Below the pieces are notes generated by a model, which saw nothing but the letters and a program-made list of their open reading frames with translations, was not told the origin of the DNA and made no database searches. The position numbers were made by a program, and so were the translations under genes. DNA of 64,000 nt from Mariniphaga sp041686935 (GTDB lineage Bacteria; Bacteroidota; Bacteroidia; Bacteroidales; Prolixibacteraceae): assembly GCA_041686935.1 (NCBI GenBank), contig JAWLCW010000016.1:62001-126000 (forward strand). The letters are read 5' to 3'. Positions 42,037 to 50,714 of this stretch are shown in pieces (the first letter of the stretch is position 1; every line of letters begins with the position of its first letter).

Positions 42037-42483
42037 ATGTTAGTCAGAAAAGCAAAATCAGAAGACCTTAATTCCATTCTGGAATTTCAACTGGCCATGG
42101 CCAAAGAAACGGAAGGTATTGATTTAGAAATCAAAACGGTTGAAAAAGGGGTTGCCGCTGTTTTGGAAGATTCTTCCAAAGGAAACTATTATGTAGCCGA
42201 AAAAAACGGCAAAGTGATTGGTTCGCTTCTTACCACATTTGAGTGGAGCGACTGGCGCAACGGAACTGTGTTGTGGATTCAGTCGGTTTACGTGGTACCC
42301 GAATTCAGGCGGAAAGGCGTTTACAGTAAGTTGTATGAACATGTAAAAAACCTCGTACTGGAAAATTCCGATTTGAAAGGCATCCGCCTGTATGCCGACA
42401 AAAATAACGAGGGAGCGCACAAAGTTTACCGAAAACTGGGCATGTCTCCCGATCATTACGTAACTTTTGAATGGTTAAAATAA
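42037..42483 (+). CDS. GNAT-family N-acetyltransferase
   Basis: The protein has 148 aa. Motif A is VYVVPEFRRKGVYSKLYEHV, the acetyl-CoA binding loop. NNEGAHKVYRKLGM is the usual end of motif B. The substrate is unknown. It is followed 8 nt later by the AlbA_2 protein, so they are likely cotranscribed. Confidence 0.9.
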   Translation: MLVRKAKSEDLNSILEFQLAMAKETEGIDLEIKTVEKGVAAVLEDSSKGNYYVAEKNGKVIGSLLTTFEWSDWRNGTVLWIQSVYVVPEFRRKGVYSKLYEHVKNLVLENSDLKGIRLYADKNNEGAHKVYRKLGMSPDHYVTFEWLK

Positions 42484-42491
42484 ACTAAGGT

Positions 42492-43154
42492 TTGAACACG
42501 GGGCTGTACAAATTAATTGAAGAGGGCGAGCACCAGCAGCAGGATTTTAAATTCTGCATCAACGACTCGAAAAAGATTGCCAAATCGCTGGTAGCCTTTG
42601 CCAATAGCGATGGCGGACGTTTGCTCATTGGCGTAAAAGACAATGGCAAGGTAGTAGGTATCAGCACCGACGAAGAATATTACATGGTGGAATCAGCAGC
42701 TAAAATTTACAGCATTCCACCCATCAACTTCACCACAAAACAATGGAACTCCGAAGGAAAAACTGTTTTGGAAATTTCGGTGCAACCCAGCGATAAAAAA
42801 CCGCATTTTGCAAAGGATGAAACAGGAAAATGGCTGGCCTACATCCGCGTAAAAGACGAAAATGTGCTGGCACACAACATTCAGTTGGTGGTTTGGAAAA
42901 AACAAAACAGCCCCAAAGGAATTCATTTTACCTATTCGGAAGGTGAAAAATTTTTGATAGACTACCTCCAGAAAAACGAGGGAATCACTTTTTCAAAATT
43001 TATCCGCCTGGCTCACATTTCCCGGAAAAAGGCGGAAGAAGTACTTAGCAATTTTGTAACAATGAATGTTGTGAAATTACTCACCTCAAGAGAAGGAACC
43101 CTCTTTGTTCTGAATACTGAATTTGATAAAGCCGGGTTTGAGAAGTTCAGTTGA
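42492..43154 (+). CDS. AlbA_2/Schlafen-type DNA-binding domain protein
   Basis: The protein has 220 aa with a TTG start. The N-terminal domain (EEGEHQQQDFKFCINDSKKIAKSLVAFANSDGGRLLIGVKDNGKVVGI) is the AlbA_2/AAA_4 ATP-binding-like domain, and the C-terminal part resembles a winged helix (FSKFIRLAHISRKKAEEVLSNFV). Proteins of this type are often transcription regulators. The TTG is needed for the conserved N-terminus, and AAGG a few bases upstream may be a weak RBS. Confidence 0.82.
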   Translation: MNTGLYKLIEEGEHQQQDFKFCINDSKKIAKSLVAFANSDGGRLLIGVKDNGKVVGISTDEEYYMVESAAKIYSIPPINFTTKQWNSEGKTVLEISVQPSDKKPHFAKDETGKWLAYIRVKDENVLAHNIQLVVWKKQNSPKGIHFTYSEGEKFLIDYLQKNEGITFSKFIRLAHISRKKAEEVLSNFVTMNVVKLLTSREGTLFVLNTEFDKAGFEKFS

Positions 43155-43224
43155 TTTATCAAATCATTAACAAACTTTTTACAGTTTTTTATTTATTTTA
43201 GAACTTAAGGCTTGGTTTTCTGTT

Positions 43225-43232
43225 TATTTTTG
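43225..43232 (+). promoter_or_regulatory. promoter element TATTTTTG before the alkaline phosphatase operon
   Basis: This exact TAnnTTTG lies 24 nt before ATG 43257. Confidence 0.55.
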
Positions 43233-43256
43233 AAGATTCAATAAAAATTTATAAAA

Positions 43257-44411
43257 ATGACTCGAAAAATTTGGATACTGTTAATTGCCCTGTTCATGGG
43301 TTTTGCGGCATTGGCGCAGGAAGAATACCTTGATGCAGATGCAGAAGAAAATGAAAAAATTTATAAGGGCGGAGATGCCTATGAGGTTAAAACATTTCCA
43401 CATAATTTCAAAGGCAAAAAACCAAAAAACGTTATCTTCTTTATTGTGGACGGAATGAGCCTCCCGCATCTTCACGCCGCACATACGGCCAATAAGGGCA
43501 ACCTTTTTATGGAAAATTTCAAATATATGGGACTGGCAACCACCCACTCGGCTGACCGGTACATCACCGATTCTGCTGCCGGTGGAACCGCGCTTTCCAC
43601 AGGCCAAAAAACATATAACGGTGCCATTGCAGTTGACGTGAACAAAAAACCGGTTAAAACTATTTTGCAGGAAGCAGATGAAAAAGGACTGGCCACCGGC
43701 CTGGTTTCCACATCGGCCATTACACATGCCACACCGGCTTCGTTTATTGCCCACCAGGAAAGCCGGAACATGTATGAAGAAATTGCTGCCGATTTTCTGA
43801 AAACCGACATAGATGTGTTTATTGGCGGTGGCTATAAACATTTCACCGAACGAAAAGACGGGCGCAACCTGGCAGAAGAACTGAAACAAAAAGGGTACAG
43901 AGTGGAGCAGGATATTAACACCATTAAAAACATAAAAGATGGCAAACTGGCCGGGCTCACCGCTGCCGAGCACAACGGACGCGTGGACGAACGCGGCGAT
44001 ATGCTGCCCGTTGCCACCAGCACTGCCATTAACATTTTGAGCAACAACAAAAAAGGGTTCTTTTTAATGGTTGAAGGCTCTCAGATTGATTGGGGCGGTC
44101 ATGCCAACAGCACCATTTACGTGGTAGAAGACATGCTTGATAACGACCGGGCCGTGGGAAAAGCGCTGGAATTTGCAGCACAAAATAAAGAAACCCTTGT
44201 TGTGGTTACTTCCGACCATGAAACCGGAGGAATGACTATACTTGATGGCAATTACGAAACCGGCATGGTAAAAGGCGAATTTACCACCGGTGGCCACACC
44301 GGAATTATGGTTCCGGTTATGGCTTACGGTCCCGGAGCCGAAGAATTCACCGGATTTATGGATAACACCGATATTCCCAAAAAAATCAGGAAACTGTTGA
44401 TTGGAAATTAA
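43257..44411 (+). CDS. alkaline phosphatase
   Basis: The protein has 384 aa with a cleavable signal (FMGFAALAQ). Metal-binding D65 is in FIVDGM and nucleophile S106 is in ITDSAAGGT. ITHATPASF, EGSQIDWGGHAN and TSDHETGG provide the other metal ligands of the PhoA fold. It hydrolyses phosphomonoesters in the periplasm and heads a segment with a BASS transporter and an acyltransferase. Confidence 0.95.
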   Translation: MTRKIWILLIALFMGFAALAQEEYLDADAEENEKIYKGGDAYEVKTFPHNFKGKKPKNVIFFIVDGMSLPHLHAAHTANKGNLFMENFKYMGLATTHSADRYITDSAAGGTALSTGQKTYNGAIAVDVNKKPVKTILQEADEKGLATGLVSTSAITHATPASFIAHQESRNMYEEIAADFLKTDIDVFIGGGYKHFTERKDGRNLAEELKQKGYRVEQDINTIKNIKDGKLAGLTAAEHNGRVDERGDMLPVATSTAINILSNNKKGFFLMVEGSQIDWGGHANSTIYVVEDMLDNDRAVGKALEFAAQNKETLVVVTSDHETGGMTILDGNYETGMVKGEFTTGGHTGIMVPVMAYGPGAEEFTGFMDNTDIPKKIRKLLIGN

Positions 44412-44444
44412 TTTCAGGATATTTGATGAATAAAGGCCGGAACG

Positions 44445-45488
44445 ATGGTTAGCCATTTGATTCCGGCTTTTTTTATTGTTTTTACCGTTTGTTTTTCTAT
44501 TTTCGGGCATACTTTAAATCAAATTGGTATGAAAGAAGCGCTGGAAGTTCTCGACCATGTCCGGTTAAATTTCTCCCCCTCCGGTTTACTGGCTTTGAAT
44601 ATTGTGATTGCATTTGTGATGTTTGGCGTGGCACTGGACATCAAACTACAGCATTTCAAGGATGTAATTATGAAACCCAAATCGGCGATAACCGGCGTAA
44701 TTTCACAATTCTTTTTGCTTCCGCTCATCACTTTTGCTTTCATTTTAATTCTTAATCCAACGCCCACCGTTGCGCTGGGGATGATATTGATTGCTTCTTG
44801 CCCTGGCGGAAACATTTCCAATTTTATGAGTGCTTTGGCCAAAGGGAATGTGGCGTTGTCGGTAAGTTTAACAGCTATTGCAACTCTTGCAGCCACTTTT
44901 ATGACGCCGCTTAATTTTGCCATTTGGGGTAAACTTTACCTGAAATACTATAATGCAGCCGGCGCGGGAAACTATCTGGTACCCATCGAAATCGATTTTC
45001 TGCAAATGGTGCAAACAGTGATTATTTTGCTGGGAATTCCGGTGGTACTGGGCTTGCTTTTTTCCAATTATTTCCCCCGTTTAACCGAAAAAGTTAAAAA
45101 ACCCATCCGGCAAATATCCATTGTAGTTTTTATAGCGTACGTTATCATTCTGTTGTCGGCCAATTTTTCCAACTTCATGCAATATGTGCATGTTGTATTT
45201 CTGATTGTCCTCATCCACAATGCCCTGGCGCTGGGAACAGGATTTACCATGGGCTCGGTAATGCGGTTACCACGCGTTGACCGCCGCACTATTTCCATTG
45301 AAACCGGCATTCAAAATTCGGGACTGGCGCTGGTGCTCATGTTCAATCCAAAAATTTTTCCTCCGGAACTGGAACTAGGCGGAATGACCGTAATTGCTGC
45401 GTGGTGGGGCGTTTGGCACATTATCAGCGGATTGGCCATTGCCGGATTATGGGCAAAAAAACCTTTATATGAACCTGCGGTGAGATGA
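44445..45488 (+). CDS. bile acid:sodium symporter (BASS) family transporter
   Basis: The protein has 347 aa with about ten TM helices. The conserved core is present: GVALDIKLQHF early, SCPGGNISNFMSALAKGNVALSVSLTAIAT (TM4 with the Na-site Gly/Asn), and SIETGIQNSGLALVL (TM9). BASS proteins import organic anions with Na+; the substrate is unknown. It overlaps the acyltransferase start by 4 nt and is 33 nt from the alkaline phosphatase, so the three genes probably form one operon. Confidence 0.9.
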   Translation: MVSHLIPAFFIVFTVCFSIFGHTLNQIGMKEALEVLDHVRLNFSPSGLLALNIVIAFVMFGVALDIKLQHFKDVIMKPKSAITGVISQFFLLPLITFAFILILNPTPTVALGMILIASCPGGNISNFMSALAKGNVALSVSLTAIATLAATFMTPLNFAIWGKLYLKYYNAAGAGNYLVPIEIDFLQMVQTVIILLGIPVVLGLLFSNYFPRLTEKVKKPIRQISIVVFIAYVIILLSANFSNFMQYVHVVFLIVLIHNALALGTGFTMGSVMRLPRVDRRTISIETGIQNSGLALVLMFNPKIFPPELELGGMTVIAAWWGVWHIISGLAIAGLWAKKPLYEPAVR

Positions 45489-46831
45489 AGTACGAGAAGT
45501 GGTCGCTTGGGTACTGGTGTCTGAAACAGTACGTCAAATTTGCCGATTGGCTGATTCATAAAAAAATCATTATTGCCGGCAAAGAGAAAATTCCGCGCAA
45601 CAAACCCATTGTTTTCGCACCCAACCACCAAAATGCATTGAGCGATCCTCTGGCCGTTCTGCTGTACACACGCTTTCAACCGGTTTGGCTGGCTCGCGCC
45701 GATATTTTCGGGAAATCGAAAGTGGTGGATACCATCCTTAAATTTATGAAAATTATGCCGGTTTATCGTTTGCGCGACGGTAAGGAAAACCTGGAAAAAA
45801 ACGAGCAAACGTTCGCCAATTCCATTAAAGTACTGGAACATAATTTTGCACTGGCCCTTTTTCCCGAAGCGGCACACTCGGCCAAACGGCAAATGCTGGT
45901 GCATAAAAAAGCAGTTCCGCGCATAGTTTTTATGGCGGAAGAAAAAACAAACAAACAACTGGACATTCAAATTGTTCCCACAGGAATTTATTACAGTCAC
46001 TACTGGAAATTCAACCGAACGGTAATTGTGAATTTTGGCGAATCCATTCCGGTAAAAGATTTTCTTAAAACCTACTCCGAAAATCCAAATGCTGCGGTAA
46101 TTGCCCTTAAAAACAAAATTTACGATGCTATTCTACCTCTTATTATTAACATTAACAGTAAGAAATATTACGAAGAATTTGAACAGATTCGGGAAATTTA
46201 CGGCAGGCATTTTCTGGACCGGCAGAAGCTGAAATACTCTGAATTGAGCCTTTTTCAATCCGACCAAAAGCTTACTGTTAGTTTGGATAAACTGGAGACA
46301 ACCCAACCTGATGAAACGCAGAAAATTACAGAACAAGCAATAAATTACATGCAGCTTTTAAGCAAGCTGAAACTCAGAAACTGGCTGGTTGACAAAAACG
46401 GAAAACATGCCGGAATGATTTTGCTGCATTCAATCGTTTTGTTGGCAAGCTTGCCCCTATTTTTGTTCGGCTTCATTTTCAACGCCATCCCGTTTTTCAT
46501 CATCGACCGGCTGGTGCGAAAAAAGGTGAAGGACAAATCTTTTTGGAGCACTTTTTTTCTTGTAGCCGGAATAATTTTATTCCCGCTTTTTTACCTGTTC
46601 GAACTGCTTGCTGTTTCGTGGGTAATTCCCGGATTATGGTTAAAGATTGCTTTTCTGGTCAGTTTACCTCTTGCCGGCAAAGTTGCCTTCAATTGGTACA
46701 TTTTACTTCGCAAAACCATGGGCCGTAGCCGTTTACTTCGGTTAAAATGGTTCAAAAAGGAAAGCTATCATCAGCTTATATCTGAAAAAGAAAAACTCTT
46801 TGTCAGGCTTGACGAACTCATTTCCCTTTAA
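45485..46831 (+). CDS. PlsC-family 1-acylglycerol-3-phosphate acyltransferase
   Basis: The protein has 448 aa. The catalytic motif NHQNALSD (HX4D) is near residue 55. Block II (ARADIF) and block III (LFPEAAHSAKRQM) follow. The C-terminal half has about four TM helices not found in minimal PlsC. It acylates lysophosphatidate or a related glycerolipid. It is translationally coupled to the BASS transporter. Confidence 0.88.
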   Translation: MKYEKWSLGYWCLKQYVKFADWLIHKKIIIAGKEKIPRNKPIVFAPNHQNALSDPLAVLLYTRFQPVWLARADIFGKSKVVDTILKFMKIMPVYRLRDGKENLEKNEQTFANSIKVLEHNFALALFPEAAHSAKRQMLVHKKAVPRIVFMAEEKTNKQLDIQIVPTGIYYSHYWKFNRTVIVNFGESIPVKDFLKTYSENPNAAVIALKNKIYDAILPLIININSKKYYEEFEQIREIYGRHFLDRQKLKYSELSLFQSDQKLTVSLDKLETTQPDETQKITEQAINYMQLLSKLKLRNWLVDKNGKHAGMILLHSIVLLASLPLFLFGFIFNAIPFFIIDRLVRKKVKDKSFWSTFFLVAGIILFPLFYLFELLAVSWVIPGLWLKIAFLVSLPLAGKVAFNWYILLRKTMGRSRLLRLKWFKKESYHQLISEKEKLFVRLDELISL

Positions 46832-46893
46832 ACTGTTAACTTTAAACCTGGAACTCGAAACTCAAAACTCGGAACTTTAAACTTTAAACTACA
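46831..46893 (+). repeat. tandem heptamers, AACTNNN family (9 units)
   Basis: Nine units in strict 7-nt phase fill the gap between plsC and the AlkD-like gene. Every unit starts AAC; variants include AACTTTA (three times), AACTCGA, AACTCAA and AACTCGG. Confidence 0.7.
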
Positions 46894-46898
46894 ACGTC

Positions 46899-47984
46899 AT
46901 GCCCGAAAAATTAAAATACATTCTTTTCCCGCGCGAAAAAGTCCAACTGTTTGCCGACCTTTTGGTTGCAGCTTATCCTCCATTTGATGCCGGTAAATTT
47001 ATCGATTCGGTATGCGACGAAAAATGGCCCGAACGGGAGTTAAAAGAAAAAATGCGGCACACCACCATCTGTCTGCACCGGTTTTTGCCCGACGATTTTT
47101 CACTGGCGGTTGATATTTTGAAGTCGATAGTGCCGAAAGTGGAAGGATTTGAAGCCATCGTTCTGCCCGATTATGTGGAAGTTTACGGACAGGAACACTG
47201 GGATATTTCGCTGCCGGCGCTGGGCGAACTGACAAAATGCGGTTCGTCAGAGTTTGCCATCCGCCCGTTCCTGAACAAAAACCTGAAAAAAACGATGAAG
47301 TACATGTATGAATGGGCGGAAGACGAAGATTACCGGGTTCGGCGGTTTGCCAGTGAAGGTTGCCGCCCGCGGTTGCCCTGGGGTGCCGGTGTTCCTGCAT
47401 TAAAGAAAGACCCATCGCCAATTATTCCAATTCTTGAAAAACTGAAGAACGACCCGGAACTTTTCGTGCGCAAAAGCGTTGCAAACAGCCTGAACGACAT
47501 TTCAAAAGACCACCCTGAACTGGTTCTGCACCTGTGCGAAAACTGGCAGGGAAAATCGGAAAACACCGACTGGTTAATCAAACAAGGATGCCGCACGCTT
47601 CTGAAACAGGGAAACACACGGGCCATGCGGCTGTTCGGGTTTGCCAACCCGGGGAAGATTCATGTTGAAAACCTGAAACTTTCCAATGATTCACCGGCAA
47701 TTGGTGACGAAATAACTTTTTCGTTCGATTTAAAAATGGAAACTTCTTCTAGTCAAAAAGTAAGATTGGAATACATTGTCCACTATGTAAAATTATCAGG
47801 AAAAACTTCGTCTAAAGTATTTCAGATTTCAGAAACCGTTTTGAAAAAGGGTGCCCATCGTATTAAAAAGAAACATTCGTTTGCCAATATGTCCACCCGA
47901 AAGCATTATCCGGGAGAACACAAATTAGAAGTTGTGGTAAACGGAGAAGTGAAAGCAGAAGCAATGTTGGAACTGCTGCCTTAG
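46899..47984 (+). CDS. DNA alkylation repair protein (AlkD/HEAT-like) with extra C-terminal domain
   Basis: The protein has 361 aa. The first two-thirds are HEAT-like helices of the AlkD fold (ASEGCRPRLPWGAGVPALKKDP, SVANSLNDISKDHPELVLHL), which remove N3/N7-alkylated bases. A beta-rich domain of about 110 residues is added at the C-terminus (IHVENLKLSNDSPAIGDEITFSFDLKM), resembling an Ig-like or beta-sandwich module. The gene stands alone behind the heptamer array. It is convergent with the helicase gene. Confidence 0.88.
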   Translation: MPEKLKYILFPREKVQLFADLLVAAYPPFDAGKFIDSVCDEKWPERELKEKMRHTTICLHRFLPDDFSLAVDILKSIVPKVEGFEAIVLPDYVEVYGQEHWDISLPALGELTKCGSSEFAIRPFLNKNLKKTMKYMYEWAEDEDYRVRRFASEGCRPRLPWGAGVPALKKDPSPIIPILEKLKNDPELFVRKSVANSLNDISKDHPELVLHLCENWQGKSENTDWLIKQGCRTLLKQGNTRAMRLFGFANPGKIHVENLKLSNDSPAIGDEITFSFDLKMETSSSQKVRLEYIVHYVKLSGKTSSKVFQISETVLKKGAHRIKKKHSFANMSTRKHYPGEHKLEVVVNGEVKAEAMLELLP

Positions 47985-48005
47985 AATTTAGGATTCCGAA
48001 GAACG

Positions 48006-49328
48006 CTACCTTTTTCTTTTCGATCTTTTTTGCCTCGATTTGGTCTGTTTAAATTTATCTTCGAACGACTTTTTAGATATGTCCTTTTTCTTTCGCTGGT
48101 GAAATGCGCCCTGGTAGGTGGGATCGTCAATTTTCCTTTGGCGGTCGATTTCCCGCAGTTGCCGCTGCCGTTCATCGAAATCGGTTTCAATAACTTCCAC
48201 CTCCGGAGGGATTTCCTGCGGAGGAACTTCCATCCGAATCAGTTCCTCAATCTTTTTCCAGTGCCATTCTTCCGAAGGATCGATAAGTGTGATTGCATCG
48301 CCACGGTTACCTGCACGGGCAGTCCGGCCAATCCGGTGCACATAATCTTCGTAATTGGGCGGAACATCGAAATTGATTACATGAGTTACCAAACTGGCAT
48401 CCAATCCGCGGGCAGACACATCGGTGGTAATAAGAATACGCACCTCGCCGTTTTTAAACGCCTGAATGGCATTAATCCGCGCGTTTTGTCCTTTATTGGA
48501 ATGTAAAATCCGCTTTTCGCCTTCCACTTTTCGCTGAATCACCTTAAAAACGCCATCTGCATGATCTTTGGTTTTCACAAAAATGATGATTCGGGAAAAG
48601 TTTTCCTCATCTTTCAGGAGATATTTTATCAGGTTGAGTTTGGTGCGGTAGTTGGGCACTTTATAGGCAATCTGGGTAACTTCCTGCACCGTAGTTGCTG
48701 ACGGAGATACCTCCAGCTTCTCATAAAAATCCAGAAACTCCTCCGTAAGTTTTTCCACAGCTTCTGAAAAGGTGGCTGAAAAAAGCAGGTTTTGCCGCTT
48801 GGGCGGAAGAATTTCAAACAGCTTTTTTAATTGGGGTTGAAATCCCATGTCGAGCATACGGTCGGCCTCGTCAATTACCAGGTATTTCACTTTTTTAAGT
48901 GAAAGTGCACCAGCCTGATACAAATCCATCAGACGACCCGGTGTAGCTACCAGGATATCGATTCCCGGTGTCACCAGTTCGGCATGTTTGGTCCAGCCAA
49001 TACCGCCAAATACTGCTGCGTGCCGCAACTCTGACAATGCAGTCAGCTCGGCCACATCCTCGCCCACCTGAATGGAAAGTTCACGGGTAGGAACCAAAAC
49101 CACTACTCGCGGGTCGGTTCCTTCAGGTTTCTTTAGCTTGGTGAGTAGCGGCAAAAGGTAAGCCGCCGTTTTGCCGGTTCCGGTTTGGGCAACACCCACC
49201 ACATTGGCGCCCGAGTTGATTTTCGGAATGGCCTCCTGCTGAATGGGTGTCGGTTCCTTAAACCCAATATCGTCCAGCGACTTCAGTATCGATTTGGCTA
49301 TTTTAAGCTCTTCGAATGATTTTTTCAT
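48006..49328 (-). CDS. DEAD-box RNA helicase (RhlE-like)
   Basis: The protein has 440 aa. Motif Q is FKEPTPIQ, motif I is AQTGTGKT, Ia is PTRELSIQ, II is DEAD, III is SAT and VI is HRIGRTAR. A basic Lys/Arg C-tail (KKDISKKSFEDKFKQTKSRQKRSKRKR region) replaces a structured domain. It unwinds RNA, most likely in ribosome assembly or mRNA decay. It is divergent from the zeta-toxin-like gene, with about 80 nt between the starts. Confidence 0.95.
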   Translation of the reverse strand: MKKSFEELKIAKSILKSLDDIGFKEPTPIQQEAIPKINSGANVVGVAQTGTGKTAAYLLPLLTKLKKPEGTDPRVVVLVPTRELSIQVGEDVAELTALSELRHAAVFGGIGWTKHAELVTPGIDILVATPGRLMDLYQAGALSLKKVKYLVIDEADRMLDMGFQPQLKKLFEILPPKRQNLLFSATFSEAVEKLTEEFLDFYEKLEVSPSATTVQEVTQIAYKVPNYRTKLNLIKYLLKDEENFSRIIIFVKTKDHADGVFKVIQRKVEGEKRILHSNKGQNARINAIQAFKNGEVRILITTDVSARGLDASLVTHVINFDVPPNYEDYVHRIGRTARAGNRGDAITLIDPSEEWHWKKIEELIRMEVPPQEIPPEVEVIETDFDERQRQLREIDRQRKIDDPTYQGAFHQRKKKDISKKSFEDKFKQTKSRQKRSKRKR

Positions 49329-49387
49329 TGTGCAAAAATAGGAAATCCTGTCTGAAAGTAATTCCGGTTGATTCTGTGTTTAATTTT

Positions 49388-49395
49388 TATCTTTG
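49388..49395 (+). promoter_or_regulatory. promoter element TATCTTTG of the zeta-like gene
   Basis: This exact TAnnTTTG lies 16 nt before ATG 49412, with TTG 17 nt upstream. It fixes the start well downstream of the open frame's first codon. Confidence 0.6.
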
Positions 49396-49411
49396 GCCAG
49401 GAATTAAGAAT

Positions 49412-49999
49412 ATGCCAAATTTATATATAATAGCCGGTTGCAACGGCGCAGGAAAAACAACGGCATCCTTTACCGTATTGCCGGAAATGCTCAACTGCGA
49501 CATTTTTATTAACGCAGATGAAATTGCGCGTGGGCTTTCTCCGTTAAAACCGGAATTGTCGTCGATTGAAGCAGGGCGGCTAATGTTAAAAAAAATTAAC
49601 GAATACATTCCGCTTCAAAAAGATTTTGCATTCGAAACCACTCTTTCGTCAAAAACTTTTCGAAATACCATTTTAAAATCCGGAAAATCCGGGTACGAAA
49701 CCACGCTCCTGTTTTTTTGGTTAAATTCGGTAGAACTGGCATACGAACGTGTTGAAAACCGGGTGTTTGAAGGAGGGCATCATGTGCCAAAACATATTAT
49801 AGCCCGGCGTTATTATGCGGGGATTAAAAACCTTTTCGACATTTATATTCCGGTAAGTGATTACTGGATGATTTTCGACAATTCACAAAAAATGTCTTCA
49901 GAGTTGATTGCTGAGGGAACAAAAACCGAATCGAAGATTGTAAAAAATATTGCTAAATTTGACCGCTTAAAATCTTTGGTTGATGAAGAGAAAAAATAA
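49412..49999 (+). CDS. zeta-toxin-like P-loop kinase
   Basis: The protein has 195 aa. Walker A is AGCNGAGKTT (residues 8-17), INADEIARGL is the substrate/Asp region, FETTLSS is the next conserved strand, and RVENRVFEGGHHVPKHIIARRY carries the Arg/His residues of the lid. Related zeta toxins phosphorylate UDP-GlcNAc; the COG4185 ATPase group may act differently. The start codon is the ATG after the promoter at 49388. A 46-codon gene follows after 1 nt and may be its partner. Confidence 0.82.
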   Translation: MPNLYIIAGCNGAGKTTASFTVLPEMLNCDIFINADEIARGLSPLKPELSSIEAGRLMLKKINEYIPLQKDFAFETTLSSKTFRNTILKSGKSGYETTLLFFWLNSVELAYERVENRVFEGGHHVPKHIIARRYYAGIKNLFDIYIPVSDYWMIFDNSQKMSSELIAEGTKTESKIVKNIAKFDRLKSLVDEEKK

Positions 50000-50000
50000 A

Positions 50001-50141
50001 ATGGAAATTCGGGAGAAAATTTTAAAGGGTCTTGAAATGTATCAGGAAAGACTTATTCAAACCAAAAAAGCCAGAAACCTGGAATTGGTTGTTTCCGATG
50101 ACAAAGGACGGGTGGTCCGTATTCCCGCTCACGAGCTTTAA
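50001..50141 (+). CDS. 46-aa protein following the zeta-like toxin (candidate antitoxin)
   Basis: ATG 50001 to TAA 50141 encodes a highly charged peptide with an N-terminal helix (EIREKILKGLEMYQERLIQ) and a C-terminal DDKGRVVRIPAHEL hairpin-like end. The ...GxVVxIxxxEL ending resembles small genes that accompany zeta-like kinases in other bacteria (recalled, not checked). It begins 1 nt after the toxin stop, so it is cotranscribed. The order toxin-then-antitoxin would be unusual. Confidence 0.55.
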   Translation: MEIREKILKGLEMYQERLIQTKKARNLELVVSDDKGRVVRIPAHEL

Positions 50142-50291
50142 CCCGCAAAACAACTTTTCATACAGTCCTATTCATTCTAAACATTTCCTTTTTAAAACGC
50201 AACATGACGATTCTTTTTCAAAAGTCGTCAATATGAAGCCATTTTTTTTATTCCGAATTCTTTCCGAAATTCGTTGCAAATTGAAAGATCC

Positions 50292-50714
50292 ATGAAGTTT
50301 GAACGTAATATATTGGCCGAAAAATTAAAAACCCTCCCTGAAATTGCCTTCGCCTATATTTTAAGTTCTGCGCAAAAAGGAACAATAAAGGAAGGCTCTG
50401 ACCTTGATATAGCTGTTTTCTTAATAAATAGTGAGGAAAATAAGACAGAAAAATCCGAGCTGAGACTTAAAATAATCCGGATACTCGAAAGTGCAGTGCC
50501 GGGTTTTGACAATTTCGATGTGGTGGTTTTAAACGATTCAAACACTATTTTGGGCATACAGGCGTTGCAGGGAACACTGCTTTTTGTAAAACCTGAATAT
50601 GAAAATTTACATGCAGAATTTTACTCCTTCACATGCAGAAAATTTGAATACGATTCGTTTTGGATGAAAAAACAATTAGAGTACCGTGGATATGAAGTTC
50701 AATGGGATAATTGA
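50292..50714 (+). CDS. MntA-like minimal nucleotidyltransferase
   Basis: The protein has 140 aa. The NTase motif is degenerate at the start (LSSAQKG where GSxxxG is usual; S25-S26) but keeps the two metal Asp residues in GSDLDIAVF (D37, D39). DNFDVVVLND supplies a third acidic position. In type VII modules MntA AMPylates HepT to neutralise it. It overlaps the HepT-like start (50692). ATG 50292 gives the conserved N-terminus. Confidence 0.8.
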   Translation: MKFERNILAEKLKTLPEIAFAYILSSAQKGTIKEGSDLDIAVFLINSEENKTEKSELRLKIIRILESAVPGFDNFDVVVLNDSNTILGIQALQGTLLFVKPEYENLHAEFYSFTCRKFEYDSFWMKKQLEYRGYEVQWDN

